Positions 53,275-63,669 of a DNA stretch of 64,000 bases are shown here, piece by piece. Each line of letters starts with the position of its first letter. Position 1 is the first letter of the stretch. Position numbers and translations under genes: made by a program. The DNA comes from Chrysopilus asiliformis (taxonomy: Eukaryota; Arthropoda; Insecta; Diptera; Rhagionidae): positions 23,128,661 to 23,192,660 of the forward strand of contig OZ035961.1 of assembly GCA_964034945.1 (NCBI GenBank), read 5' to 3'. The notes under the pieces are model-generated. The model was not told the DNA's origin. It did no database searches and saw only the letters and a program-made list of their open reading frames with translations.

Positions 53275-53509
53275 CCCTTCTATTATGTTCAAAAAAATAC
53301 TTACAAATAGAATGTTTGGGATCATAAAATGAGCTACGTGTATTTGCCCTTATAATGCATACAAAATAATCGTAAATTACAATTTATACATGATCTTCGC
53401 AATAAGCGTTTCACTGTGTGCTTTAATTTGAATTCACAGAATTTTTAATAACGAAAATTTCAGTTTAAATTTCTTTGGGTCATGAAATGACCCGAGCATA
53501 ATAGAAGCG
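53275..53509. mobile_element. TTAA-flanked piggyBac-like MITE 3
   Basis: TTAA at 53271-53274 and 53510-53513. Ends CCCTTCTATTATG / CATAATAGAAGCG (12 of 13 inverse). The CCC start after TTAA is typical of piggyBac elements. 235 bp. Confidence 0.75.
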
Positions 53510-53795
53510 TTAATGAAAAATCTGAAGAATAATCGCAATATGAATTTACGACAAATTTTGGTCTACTCTCCTCTCGCGAAAAACCTTTATAGGTCCCAAA
53601 AATATTAAAATCCTCTCATAGGCAGCGCGCATTAAAGTAAATTTAAGTAGAAGTTGCGTGTTTCAAAAGTTTCAATAAAGCGATTTTTTGGGACATCGAA
53701 AATTAGAACACCTTCTCGGAAACCGCTTAAACCTCAAAAAATAGAAGGAAACGCTAAAAAAAGTCGCATACCTAGTTACGCGGGTAGAGGAGATA

Positions 53796-53954
53796 CAGTG
53801 CAACCTCGATAAGTCGAAACGGACGAGAAATAGAGTTATCGAGGATTTCGAGATATCAAGGTTTTTTTAAATATGTAAATACAGTTCAGACGAATGAACT
53901 TCGAGTTATCAAGGTATTTGAGTTATCAAGATTTGACTTATCGAGGTTGCACTG
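53796..53954. mobile_element. pogo/Tigger-like MITE
   Basis: Ends CAGTGCAACCTCGATAAGTC / GACTTATCGAGGTTGCACTG are perfect inverses of 20 bp and match the CAGT..AACCTCGATA terminus of pogo-group elements. TA precedes the left end; the right has CA instead of TA. Interior copies of GAGTTATCAAGG are also present. 159 bp. Confidence 0.85.
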
Positions 53955-54065
53955 CATTGAATATGTTTGCCAAAACAGAGAAATCCTCTGAAATTTAGTG
54001 GCGTCGATGGGCTTCCTGCCACATCCAGAAGCATTTATGGAGAGTAGAAGTGTGAGTGAAATACA

Positions 54066-54715
54066 TACCCAGCAAACACAGAAGTACTTTTTAGAGTAGT
54101 GAAATAATGCCTGAAAGTAATGCTTACTAGAAATGAAACTTTGATAGGGCTCCGGGAAAAAATTCAGCTATATACTTCGTGTCTGTGAATACATGTAATT
54201 GCACCGTCCGCTTCTCCAAAAGTAGTTCTATAAGGTATTCTGTAAGGCGTTACAAAAGTACTGAAAATAAGGCCTTACAGAACTCCTTACATGGATTCTG
54301 AATATAAGCAGATTTGTATTCCTGAATTCAGTAGGCCCAGAAGTAGTACCGCGCATTGCAATTACTTCTATAACTACTTACATAAGTACTGCACTAGAAG
54401 CTGAACACTTTTTTCCCAAGAAAACTCAAATCAAAAATTATTTAAAAATTAAAAACTAAACTATTTAAAAAGAAACATTTAATTATTTATTTTAGAACAT
54501 TCTTTTTTTACTCCTTGATGTTGAATTTTTATCTTTTATATGCGATAAAAAACGCGTTCGCACTTAACTATTTTTTATTGCACTGTCAAAACAATGCGTT
54601 TTGTTTTGTTTTAATTTTTTCATGCGGCAGCGGCGATGTACATAACACACACAGTGCCATGGTCACCAACACAAATTTGAATTTGAAAAAGTGCTTACCC
54701 CGAGCTTGCTGGGTA
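54066..54715. mobile_element. possible non-autonomous element, CCCAGCAA ends
   Basis: Short inverted ends TACCCAGCAA / TTGCTGGGTA, and many AGTACT/AGAAGTA pieces inside. No clear target duplication, so the boundaries are tentative. Confidence 0.35.
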
Positions 54716-55459
54716 AAGTGCAGTAATTATGGACATGAAAAAATATTCTATCGATTAAAATTGACAACTATGAGCGTTTTTTACACTTTGTAACGATATT
54801 TAAGGATTCTACATACTGCAGGTCGGTGCGTTTTTCTATATTCCGATTTTCTTTGGTTATATATTCATCTAAATAAAATCTTTGTTGCACTCGAGCATAA
54901 TTTCTACATTTACCATACTAGTGGCGAAGCAATGGGCCCAAAGTGGACAATTAAATCTCAAAAAAGGTTTTTTGAGACAAAAATTTGGATTTTTTTTTAA
55001 AAACTAGTAAATTGACTACAATTTTTTATAGTTTTCGATCATACTTTATAATGATGGTGGCTTTCCGCACACAAGCTCCCATCCCCAACCCCTTTTATTC
55101 TAGTCTAATAAAATCTCAAAAAAAAATTTAAATAAAAAAACTTTTTTTTTACTTTTAATAACAATTTGTTTCGTAGCGAATGAAAATACCTCGTTGTAAA
55201 GCATTGTGACACCTCGAATCTGATAGATTTGACGCTTGAAACGACACGAAATCGCATCTTGTGACTTCGATGTATCACTTCGGTCACCTTGCAATTAGCA
55301 AGCAGGATTTTTTTTGAGAATTGTCTTCATTGAAAAAAGTGGTTTATTTGTAATATTTTTTGTTCAAAAAGTGATAAAAAGTAAACGTAATTCCACATGA
55401 CATTTGTCGTGTCGCAAGTCTATCAGAATCAGCTTATCTACGAAGTGGTTGAAAGCTTA

Positions 55460-55518
55460 TTTACGAAGTGGTAAACTTACATGATTTCGGCCTTTTACGA
55501 GGCGTTTGTGAGATTTCA
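55460..55518 (+). repeat. dispersed repeat K, copy 2
   Basis: TTTACGAAGTGGTAAACTTA then CATGATTTCGGCCTTTTACG; see 50431-50490. Confidence 0.75.
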
Positions 55519-56304
55519 GTGATATTTTGGATAAAAACAAAAGTTTTTGCGTATCGCAAGTCTATCAGAATCAGGACCTAAGTTAGAACAAAGTTTTTTT
55601 TTCATTCTTCAAAATTCACTCAAAACCGCCATTAGAAACTTGTTTTGCTAAACAAACTTGAAAATTTAGTTTAATTTTGTGTTGATGCGCTTTTTTTTAA
55701 CCAAAAACCCTGATTTTGTTCCTCGTGGAAGTTTTGAATAACTTCAAAACGAATTTGGTTTAGTTTTTTGTACCTTTCAAAATCTGTGGATAAAACTGAA
55801 TTTTCCTTCTCGACTAATAAGCATGGAAACTAATAAATCCATGAACCAGAAATGGTTTGACTCATCCAATGTCTGATTTTTATGTTAAAATTTCAGTATT
55901 TTTAATCCACAGTTGATTGAAAATTTGTTAAATTTCTTGATATAAATTTTGCCAACATAAACAATCAAAAAAAATTAAAAATACTAACAAACATTTTTAA
56001 AAACTTTGAAAAATAAAATCGCCGTCAAGAGCTCAGCAGATCATCAAATTCCCGTGGCATCAAACATTTTTTTCATTCATAAAAATTGGATATTTTTCAC
56101 AGTTATGGGTTTTTCTTCAGCAAAAACATGATTTGGAGGCACAGTGTTTTTTTTGAAGTGAAAACTTCTTTAGCGGCGTTGTGAGTGATTTCAAACTCGA
56201 TGAAACGAAAAAGCGACAGTAAAAAGAGATAGGATATTTTAGCCTGCGAGAAAATGAGATAGAATACAGATGGGTGCCAGTGAATTTATCGTAAACAAGA
56301 GTGT

Positions 56305-56380
56305 TGGGAAGGGGGAAGGGGAAGGGGGAAGGGGAAGGGGGGAAGGGAGAAGGGTTAGGAGGGGGGAAGTGGAGAGAGGA
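56305..56380 (+). repeat. polypurine tract (GGGGAAGG)n
   Basis: About 75 nt of almost only G and A, with many GGGGAA and GGGGGAA units, then GTGGAGAGAGGA. Confidence 0.9.
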
Positions 56381-56429
56381 GCCGATAAATTACTGATGTT
56401 TCGTCATACATTGCAATATATTTATATAT

Positions 56430-56700
56430 AAAAATGGATGTTTTATTGTTGGTCTGTTTGTCTGTCTGTCTGAGATTACAAAACTCAAAAACTACTGGAC
56501 CGATTTTTATGCGGTTTTTTGCAAAATGATCTGTGTTGCCAGGAGCAGGTTTTTAGCTATGTAGATTTTCAAAATTCGAAACGGAAGGTCCTGTAAGGAT
56601 AATGAAAATATCCTTTTTCCCATTTTTCCCCGGAAAAATTTGCATTATAGGGTTTTTGGGGTCGCTGATCACAAATCCGGTATTAGATTTTCAATAAAAA
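56430..56700 (+). mobile_element. dispersed repeat (TCTGTCTG type), second copy
   Basis: ATATATAAAAATGGATG, then GTCTGTCTGTCTGAG and CTACTGGACCGATTTTTATG, matching the layout of the repeat at 50514-50990 with low identity. Confidence 0.5.
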
Positions 56701-57540
56701 TATAATATGACTTTTGAACTTAGTACCAATATTATAATAAATAAACGCTATAACTATCCCACACCTGAAACCGCATTCGTCTCATTCTCTCGCTGTTTAG
56801 TTTTCCTAAGGTTTCACTTCTACCGCGTGTGCACTGCACACAGATGTTTTTTTTATAAATTCACGGTATGCAATATAATTTGTATGTTTTATTTCTTACA
56901 CAATTTTTTTTATGTTTTTTGAATAACTTTTGTTGCCGTTTAGTGACACACAATTCAACATTTCAGCTCACTTCTCACGACACAATTTTTTTAAAAGATA
57001 TTTTTTTAAAGTTAAAATTTTGTTCTTTAGGCAATCGTTTTAAGTGATTTTTAGCACAAACTGTTCAACGATCTGTACATATCCTTGAGACCCTTTTGGC
57101 TTTCGAAAATAAAATTGCACAAGAAAAACCGGTTAAAACCGTAACGAATTTTAAGATCTCACCTAGGTATTTTTTCTTCGGCTTTGGTTTTTGAAGAACT
57201 TCAACTTTCTTACAGTTAGTAGTATTTTGATGATGTATTAGAAAATGAATCTAAATGTACCTTTGGAAAAAGTATAAAAATAAAGTCGATATTTTCTTGT
57301 TGTGAATTTAAATGAGGATTTCTTTTAATTTGCTAAATATAAGGTAAGTACAGACTTAAAGTTTTTTACTTATTTTAGGTTTTTGAGTGTCATTTCTTTG
57401 TGAAAAAAAATTGTGAATAAAAAAGAATTGAAAATAAACGATAAAAGTCTTTCAAAAATAGTCCAAAAGTTCGGGAAGAAAAAATCGACTTCGTAACCCA
57501 AGTAGTATTTATGTAAACAGCGACGTTAGCGGTTAATATA

Positions 57541-58832
57541 ACACATGGATCAATAAGTCCCGAGACTTACAATGAAAACAACATTTTTTTTGCCAAATTT
57601 TTTTTTATTCATCAATATAATCACCTTTTAGGGTGATACAATCGTTCCAACGCTTTTCCAATTTTTCAATACCATGTTTATAAAAAAAATTATCTTTCGC
57701 TTCAAAATAAGCTTCAGTTTCAGCGATGACCTCCTCATTTGAGCCAAATCTTTTTCCCTGGAGCATTTTTTTAAGATCAGCAAAGAGCCAGTAGTCACTG
57801 GGGGCTAAATCTGGCGAGTATGGGGGGTGGGGAAGCAGATGAAAGCCCAATTCGTTCAATTTTGCCATTGTTTTCATCGACTTGTGGCAGGGTGCATTGT
57901 CTTGGTGAAAAAGGATTTTTTTTCTCTGCATGTGCGGTCGTTTTTTTGCGATTTCCTCCTTCAAACGCACCAGCAAGTCAATATAATAATCACTGTTGAT
58001 CGATTTACCTTTTTCGAGGTAGTCAATGAAAATCACGCCATGCGTATCCCAAAAAACTGACGCCATGACTTTGCCAGCTGACTGCTGCGTTTTCGGACGC
58101 TTCGGACGGCTTTCGCCAGCTGTGCGCCACTCAGATGACTGCCGCTTCGACTCTGGTGTAGTGATGTATCCATGTTTCGTCCATGGACACGTAACGACGC
58201 AAGAAATCTTTTTTTATGGCGAGTAAATAGCGATAAACAGCTTTCTGAATCATCGACTCGTTGCTGTTTTTGTTCCATCGAAAGCAATCGCGGCACCCAC
58301 TTGGAAAAAACCTTTTTCATGCTCAATTTTTCATGAAGGATAGTAAATGCACTTCCATATGATATCTGTGTTATCTCAGCAATCTCACGGAGCTTCACTT
58401 TACGATCTTTCATTATAATTTTTGTCACTTCACTCACATTTTCCGGTGTAACGGCTTCCACAGGTCTACCCGAGCGTTCCGCGTCATTTGTGTCGGTACG
58501 ACCACGTTTAAACTCGGCAAACCACCGACAAATCGTTGCTTTTGATGGACAAGAGTCCGGGTAACATTTTTCAATCCATTGTTTCGCTTGCACGGTGTTT
58601 TTACCCATTAAAAAACAATGTTTTATCAGAACACGAAACTCGGTTTTTTCCATTTTTTAAACAAACTACAAAACGACTTTACTCCAACCTCGATAACTCA
58701 GCTGTTTCTGGTCCGATCGACTTAAAATTTTGACACGTTTCAAGCAAAGGTTAGTACTCTACAAAGACGTGGTTACTGGTTTACTACGAGCGTCATCTCT
58801 GGGTTAGTCTCGGGACTTATTGAGCCATGTGT
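57541..58832 (-). mobile_element. mariner transposon, 1292 bp
   Basis: TA target sites at 57539-57540 and 58833-58834. Inverted ends ACACATGG(A/C)TCAATAAGTC then CCGAGACT. Length and ends are as expected for a full-length mariner. The minus strand codes for a transposase with two frameshifts, so this copy cannot supply its own enzyme. Confidence 0.95.
57605..58653 (-). pseudogene. mariner transposase, two frameshifts
   Basis: The N-terminal part from 58653 has the helix-turn-helix region (RVLIKHCFLMGKNTVQAKQW, CRWFAEFKRG, ERSGRPVE) and a linker with KWVPRLLS. The frame then shifts near 58205 by one extra A in an A run. The segment with the first catalytic Asp (MDETW) is read in that shifted frame for about 50 nt, then about two bases are missing near 58155. 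From about 58066 the frame continues as ASVFWDTHGVIFIDYLEKGK, HQDNAPCHKS (second Asp) and PPYSPDLAPSDYWLF (third Asp, D34D type), ending GDYIDE at 57605. Apart from the shifts it is well preserved, so the copy is probably fairly young. The subfamily was not determined beyond the classic D,D34D mariners. Confidence 0.93.
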
Positions 58833-59058
58833 TATGTAGCGAGGGGATATCGTTGGCTGCTTATTGGTTTCCGTATCAATGTAAATTTAATTTGATATTT
58901 TTTTCGGGCCTATTAGAATATTTGGGTTCCATTATTCAATTTTCAACAGAGACCAGCATTGCCATATTTGCGGTTTATCTTGTTAACCCTTTATAATCAT
59001 CGACTAAGAATTTTGATTTATTTTTCCCTCCACAAAATTAATTAAACTCACTAATGTG
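58833..59058. other. short spacer mariner to Mtfmt
   Basis: 3' flank of Mtfmt; nothing else seen. Confidence 0.4.
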
Positions 59059-60336
59059 CTAATTAAAATATCTTTGATCTTTATTGACTTTCTTTACATA
59101 ACCATTATCAAAATCAACTGCAGACATAATACGTTTGCCTTCGATACCGATTTTTGTAATTTCAATGTAACGCCCATCTCTACAGTATACGCGCAGAGAT
59201 TTACTTTTCTTTGAAAATTCCACTAATCCTGGCTTAAGATTTGATTTCGTTTCAGAACTTGTACTAAAGCTGAGCTGAATTAATTTTACTACTTGATTTT
59301 GCCACCGCGTCGTGGGATGTTTGAATGAATAGAGGCCTCGATATAAATTATAAACTTCCTCGGCTATCATTTTATCCCAATTTACTTGACCAATAGGTGA
59401 CACGACTTTGGGTGCTAAGAAGAGTTACATTTTAGTTAAATTTCTATACTTTTAGGGGAAATTACCATAAGTTGCTTGAGAGTCATGTTGTTTCCAGGCA
59501 GTTGATAAATTTTGTGGGATATTTCTAACGGATTCAAGTAGTAAATCAGCTCCTTCCTTGGCCAATTGATCATGAAGTTCCGGCATCAGCATATCCGGTG
59601 TTGTCAGGACTTTCCGTTGTGCTAAAATCTTTCAGAAAATCATCTTGACTTTCGAAGAAGTTCATTAAAAATTTGTCTTACATCTCCAGTGTCGAAATGT
59701 TTTGGTTCAATTTTCATAATTGAGACTCCAGTGACTTTATCGCCGTGTATCAAGGCGTATATAATCGGGGCGGCACCTCGCCATCGAGGAAGGAGGCTCG
59801 CATGAACGTTAATCATTCCACTGGAAAGGACCTCTTTATATAAAACTGGTTTAATTTACAACAAACAATCTTACTATCGAAACGATGAAATTATTTTACT
59901 AGGTATTAGATGCCCAAATGAAACCACCACTCCTAGATCGAAATTTTGAGCCACGGAAGTCTCGGAAATGGGCCACCGAAAGACCGGAAGTTTCTTTTGA
60001 CCAGCAAAATTTCTCACCGGATTTGATGGACTTTTGAATGAAGTTACGACTTCTACAGATAGAATATTGCTTGCTTTTTGACTACAAGAAGATATGCAAT
60101 TATTTTATTCGAATTTAATTTTTAAAAAACCATTTTTAAAGTTAAACAAACCACCCTCACCTTTCATTATAAATCTTCTCCAAACTCGGCAGCGAAAAAT
60201 TGTCAGTACCAAAGAATAATATCTTCAATTTATCCGGCGAACTTTTATTTGAACAAAATGCATTACCTAGCACTAGATTTATATGAAATTTCCTTTTATA
60301 CTTATAAAAATTGCTTAACTTTTTCAATAAAAACAT
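59059..60336 (-). CDS. MTFMT: methionyl-tRNA formyltransferase, mitochondrial
   Basis: Minus-strand exons: 60161-60336, 59875-60081, 59682-59820, 59466-59628, 59059-59414; 346 aa. It formylates initiator Met-tRNA with 10-formyl-THF in mitochondria. The Lys/Arg-rich N-terminus ([18 protein letters not shown]) fits a targeting presequence. [18 protein letters not shown] opens the Rossmann-type domain. [17 protein letters not shown] holds the Asn and His, and FDTGDI the Asp, of the formyl-transfer site. A C-terminal OB-like domain follows from about residue 230 (VNWDK...). Start ATG 60336 was chosen over an upstream in-frame ATG at 60465 because it begins the presequence. Exon 2 starts at 60081 and not at the nearer AG at 60052, because only the former keeps frame into VVTSFKSP. 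Head-to-head with spn-F. Confidence 0.93.
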
Positions 60337-60577
60337 TATCGAATGATGAATAAGGTTATGTAAACATTTTGACAGACGACTGGACGAACTTAAGCTGTGT
60401 GAAATCACTTCAATTTCGTTAAGTATTTCTAAATATAAATTTGGATCACAGCAAATATATTCCATTGACCTGGTAACGCTCTAAAATTTGACAGCCATTC
60501 TTGTTTTACTTCATTTTAGTGGGCTTTTGTGAAATTAAATGGATTCCTGGAGAAATTGAGTGCTTTCAACATTAAGT
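60337..60577. promoter_or_regulatory. probable bidirectional promoter Mtfmt / spn-F
   Basis: Only 241 bp separate the two opposite start codons. No TATA box stands out. Confidence 0.5.
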
Positions 60578-61924
60578 ATGAGTTCATCTAACGCTGAGGC
60601 ACTTGCCCTACGTGTGGCCCTGCAAACAATGAAGGAAAGATGTATTTCCCTGCAACAGAAACTGACTGTACTTGAGGAGGAAAATTTATCTTTACGAGCC
60701 CAATGTTGTGATAACAAAGGCCAAGAAACGGGCCACGTTAAAGATGAGACTGATGTGCTGTATGGAAAGGTTGCCGAATTGACCAGACAGAAATTCCAGC
60801 TGACCGATCACATCGCAATGGTCGCCACGGAAAATCGCCAACTCTGGCAAAGACTCTCTCAGCTGACTAGGGAGAAAACCAACAGCGACACACTAACGGT
60901 CAACGTCGAGGTGTCTTCGCCCTCTGCGGCCAGCCAAAATCTAATACGGTCTAAAACGTTCACACAGCACTCCCCCAATCCCATGCTCCGCCTTAAGCCA
61001 AACATTTCATCAGACAGGAGCTCCGATGAACTCAGTCTCGAGGAGGTCTCCTTAAGAGCGTTAAACGAACTGCTAGATGCCAAAGCGGAAATGGAAAGGC
61101 AGTGCGCAGAGATGGGGAACGGAGGCTGCAATTCCTTGGGATTCGCGTATTTGAATGACGAGACAAGCGATGGGGATCTTAATGTGGAAGCGAAAACTTG
61201 CAACGAGGGAATGCTGGACATAAAGCGGGAACTTCTCAAGCAACAGAGTGACCTTAAGGTGGTTTTGAGTAGTCTTAAACAGAGAAAAGGTAAATATTTT
61301 AGTTCAGTTTTAGTAAAATTGCCCTTGTTTCCATTTTCTTCCAAGTTTTCCTTACCGCCAACGTCAAAAGAGCTAATGACGCACTAGTTTTCTTAGTTTT
61401 TCAGATAAAAATAAAAATGATTAACTTGGTTGAACATATCATAAAAATATCAACACGTTTTCCCCTTTCATCCTAAGAGTTTCTTCCAGAAAATGCCCAA
61501 AATGTCCTTTTTTTATTACTACCAGTACGATTAAAGAAATTCCCTTCAAATTCCAGTTGTAATGGAGTGCGAAGATTGCAAAATGCGCCGTCCAAAACCC
61601 GAGATGGCCGACAAAAACCTAGAAACGGAAGACAATCTGCTGGAGCCATTCAAATCGATTTCGACGATAATGTCGTCAACGCCAAATCCAAAGTCTGTTG
61701 AATTATGCCAAGCCGATGCCGTTCACATTGATATACTGGAGCAGAAGCGATTGGCCGACGCCATGGACAAAATGTGTCCGATGTGTGGGAGAATCTTTAC
61801 AAGCTTAACGATGTTTGATGAGTTCCAGGAACATGTGGAAATGCATTTTCTCGATGATAGTGACCTGGAACCGAGTCTGGAAAAGACTTTCGAGTTGGTT
61901 TCAAGCGCAGTTGGAAATTTCTGA
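60578..61924 (+). CDS. spn-F: Spindle-F homolog (coiled coil, C-terminal zinc finger)
   Basis: Two exons: 60578-61289 and 61557-61924; 359 aa, about the length of Drosophila Spn-F. The N-terminus MSSSNAEALALRVALQTMKE then RCISLQQKLTVLEEENLSLR is a coiled coil. Further coiled segments follow at VAELTRQKFQLTDHIAM and, near residues 165-185, at ALNELLDAKAEMERQ; DIKRELLKQQSDLKVVLSSL comes before the splice. The C-terminus has a zinc finger, CPMCGRIFTSLTMFDEFQEH..MHF (CX2C..HX4H), like those of TBK1/IKKe adaptors. Spn-F is the partner of the kinase Ik2 and organises microtubules and actin in oocytes, bristles and pruning neurons. Assignment rests on remembered similarity and architecture. ATG 60578 is the first ATG; upstream codons in frame have none. 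An additional TLEED-like Cys motif (CEDCKMRR) starts exon 2. Confidence 0.75.
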
Positions 61925-62550
61925 CGAAGCAAGAAGATATTTTTTTCCAGTGAGCTTTAGAGGTTGTTAATTGAGGTGCAAATTAATCGACGCGACAAGT
62001 TATGAAAACAAATACGCAAAATAGTCGAGTTTTTATGGACATATATTTTAGTTTTCTCTTTTTTTTACTTTTAGTTTCTCAACGTCAATCAAGTATTTTA
62101 GTTTTTGAATTGTTATTACAAGAAGAATGTGATGTTCAGTTATATTCATATGACGATAAATAAAACTACTATGAAATATGATTGCTATAAAAATATACCT
62201 AACAATCATTCGGCCAAAAAGTCAAAAATGGAGTTTTCGGCTGTCCATAAATTACGTCACAATTTTAGGGGGAAGGGGGTTTTTTGCGGAGTGTAATTTC
62301 GGTTCAAAAAATCACCGAAAAATGTGACGAGGGTTGTTACGGAAATTCATAGAAAAAATCACAAAAAAACGTGACGAGGATTGGTATGAAAACATTAAAA
62401 TTCGCGTTACGCATTTATGTACAGTCTCTAAATGCTACTTGGAAATCTACAATCCATATTACTTTACCATTCGGACGATTTCAAATTGGTTTTTATTCAT
62501 TTCCCTACATTTCAAGTACTAACAATTGCTATTCCGAATAAAAAAAAAAG
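61925..62550. other. convergent intergenic spn-F / mRpL32
   Basis: Holds both 3' ends and a TACGTCAC-ended repeat (62240-62428). No gene seen. Confidence 0.5.
62240..62428. mobile_element. TACGTCAC-ended repeat, copy 2
   Basis: CTGTCCATAAATTACGTCAC at the left, and TTACGCATTTATGTACAG at the right as imperfect inverse. A G-rich AGGGGGAAGGGGG interior and twice-repeated GTGACGAGG are present. Related to 51984-52131. Confidence 0.55.
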
Positions 62551-63669
62551 TTATCCCAATTCATCAGGTTTAACGTCTTTAGTTGTTGCTGGTTGTTGTG
62601 TGGATTTCTGTAGAAGATTCTTGCTGAACCACATCGGTCGGGGTTTCTTCATTTCCACAACTCTCTTGCCTTCAATGATTTCTGCGGGCTGTTGAACGTG
62701 GTTAGAACATTCACTATAGGGTTTTCTGCTCAAACACTTGCCTGATTATTTTTCTCTCCATCGTAGAGGACAACTACTTCTTTTTCCACTGGTTCCAACC
62801 CCAATTCCTCCTGAATTCTGTCCCTCATTTGATTTGTTTCTTGTCGGACTCGATCATAACAATTTGCTGAAAATTTCAAATGGAAATATTGAGGCTAAAA
62901 TTGGTTATTGTTAAAGTCACAGCCATTGAAAAAAAGTTGCCATTTGACATCAAGTTCGCATGGCGAATGACAATGGATGGTAAAATATATATACATAGTT
63001 CTTGAGGTCTAGTATAGAATACGATCGTAGCGTAACGAACGGGAATTGCCTGTTGTTAGTGGAAAACACTACAAGTGCCGATCGTTACAATTACGATCGT
63101 ATGCCATAATAGGCCCTTGGAATTGATCCTAAAAAAACCATTTCTAATTCACTTACGACATAACACTCCGACTTCGTGATCGTGGCCGCACTCTGTGCAT
63201 ACTTTTAAATTGGTTTTTGGCTTAAGTAACTTCCAGTGGTACATCGGGTTTCCATATTTCCGGTTCAACCGTTTTTCAACTGTCCGACGATGCTTGGGAA
63301 CAGCCCAAAAGATTCCATCGCCAAGGAGACTTTTAAGGGAAAATCGATCATTTTGCCGGTCACTGGGAAATTCAATACTGCGGCTAGGCAAGACGGCCAC
63401 ACAGAATCCATCTACAAAAAATAGAAATGGTTGTTACTTAATGAGCAATAACGAAGTTTTGAATTTGCAACAGTTATCCGGTGAATTTAAATACCAAAGT
63501 TAAGAGTTAAATTCAATCCTTGACATAAAATTGTACCGCAAAAATAAGAAGTCAAATAAAACCACAAAAAAATACCTTGCGGTGGAAAACCTCTTCCGAA
63601 TAAAATAGGAAATGCATTTTCAATCCGTTGCATAAAATTATTCAATCGGATTAGTAAATATTTTGACAT
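62551..63669 (-). CDS. mRpL32: mitochondrial ribosomal protein bL32m
   Basis: Minus-strand exons: 63576-63669, 63157-63411, 62742-62866, 62551-62688; 203 aa. It is a component of the large mitoribosomal subunit. Seen: the processing-region-like GRGFPPQ, then IFWAVPKHRRTVEKRLNRKY and the zinc ribbon CTECGHDHEVGVLC..NC, two CXXC-type pairs with the last split by intron 2. The tail RPMWFSKNLLQKSTQQ matches fly mRpL32. The start is the first ATG (63669). The last intron (62689-62741, 53 bp) begins GCAAGT and ends CAACAG, so it is a GC-AG intron; reading through instead meets TGA after three codons. Intron 2 carries a small MITE. Confidence 0.95.
63003..63117. mobile_element. small MITE in mRpL32 intron 2
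   Basis: Imperfect inverted ends of about 25 bp: GGTCTAGTATAGAATACGAT then CGTA on the left, and TACGATCGTATGCCATAATA then GGCC on the right. About 115 bp. Confidence 0.6.

Larger units (their letters stand above)
52652..57540. other. intergenic Gpdh1 to mariner, repeat-rich
   Basis: The first few hundred bases are the Gpdh1 3' UTR (AATAAA near 52805). Then come a TTAA MITE (53275-53509), a pogo-like MITE (53796-53954), a possible element (54066-54715), a repeat fragment (55460-55518), a polypurine tract (56305-56380) and a GTCT repeat (56430-56700). No gene was recognised. Confidence 0.6.

Noticed and set aside
60337..60465. N-terminal extension of MTFMT from the ATG at 60465
   Set aside because: The extension is acidic and would bury the basic mitochondrial presequence that begins at 60336.
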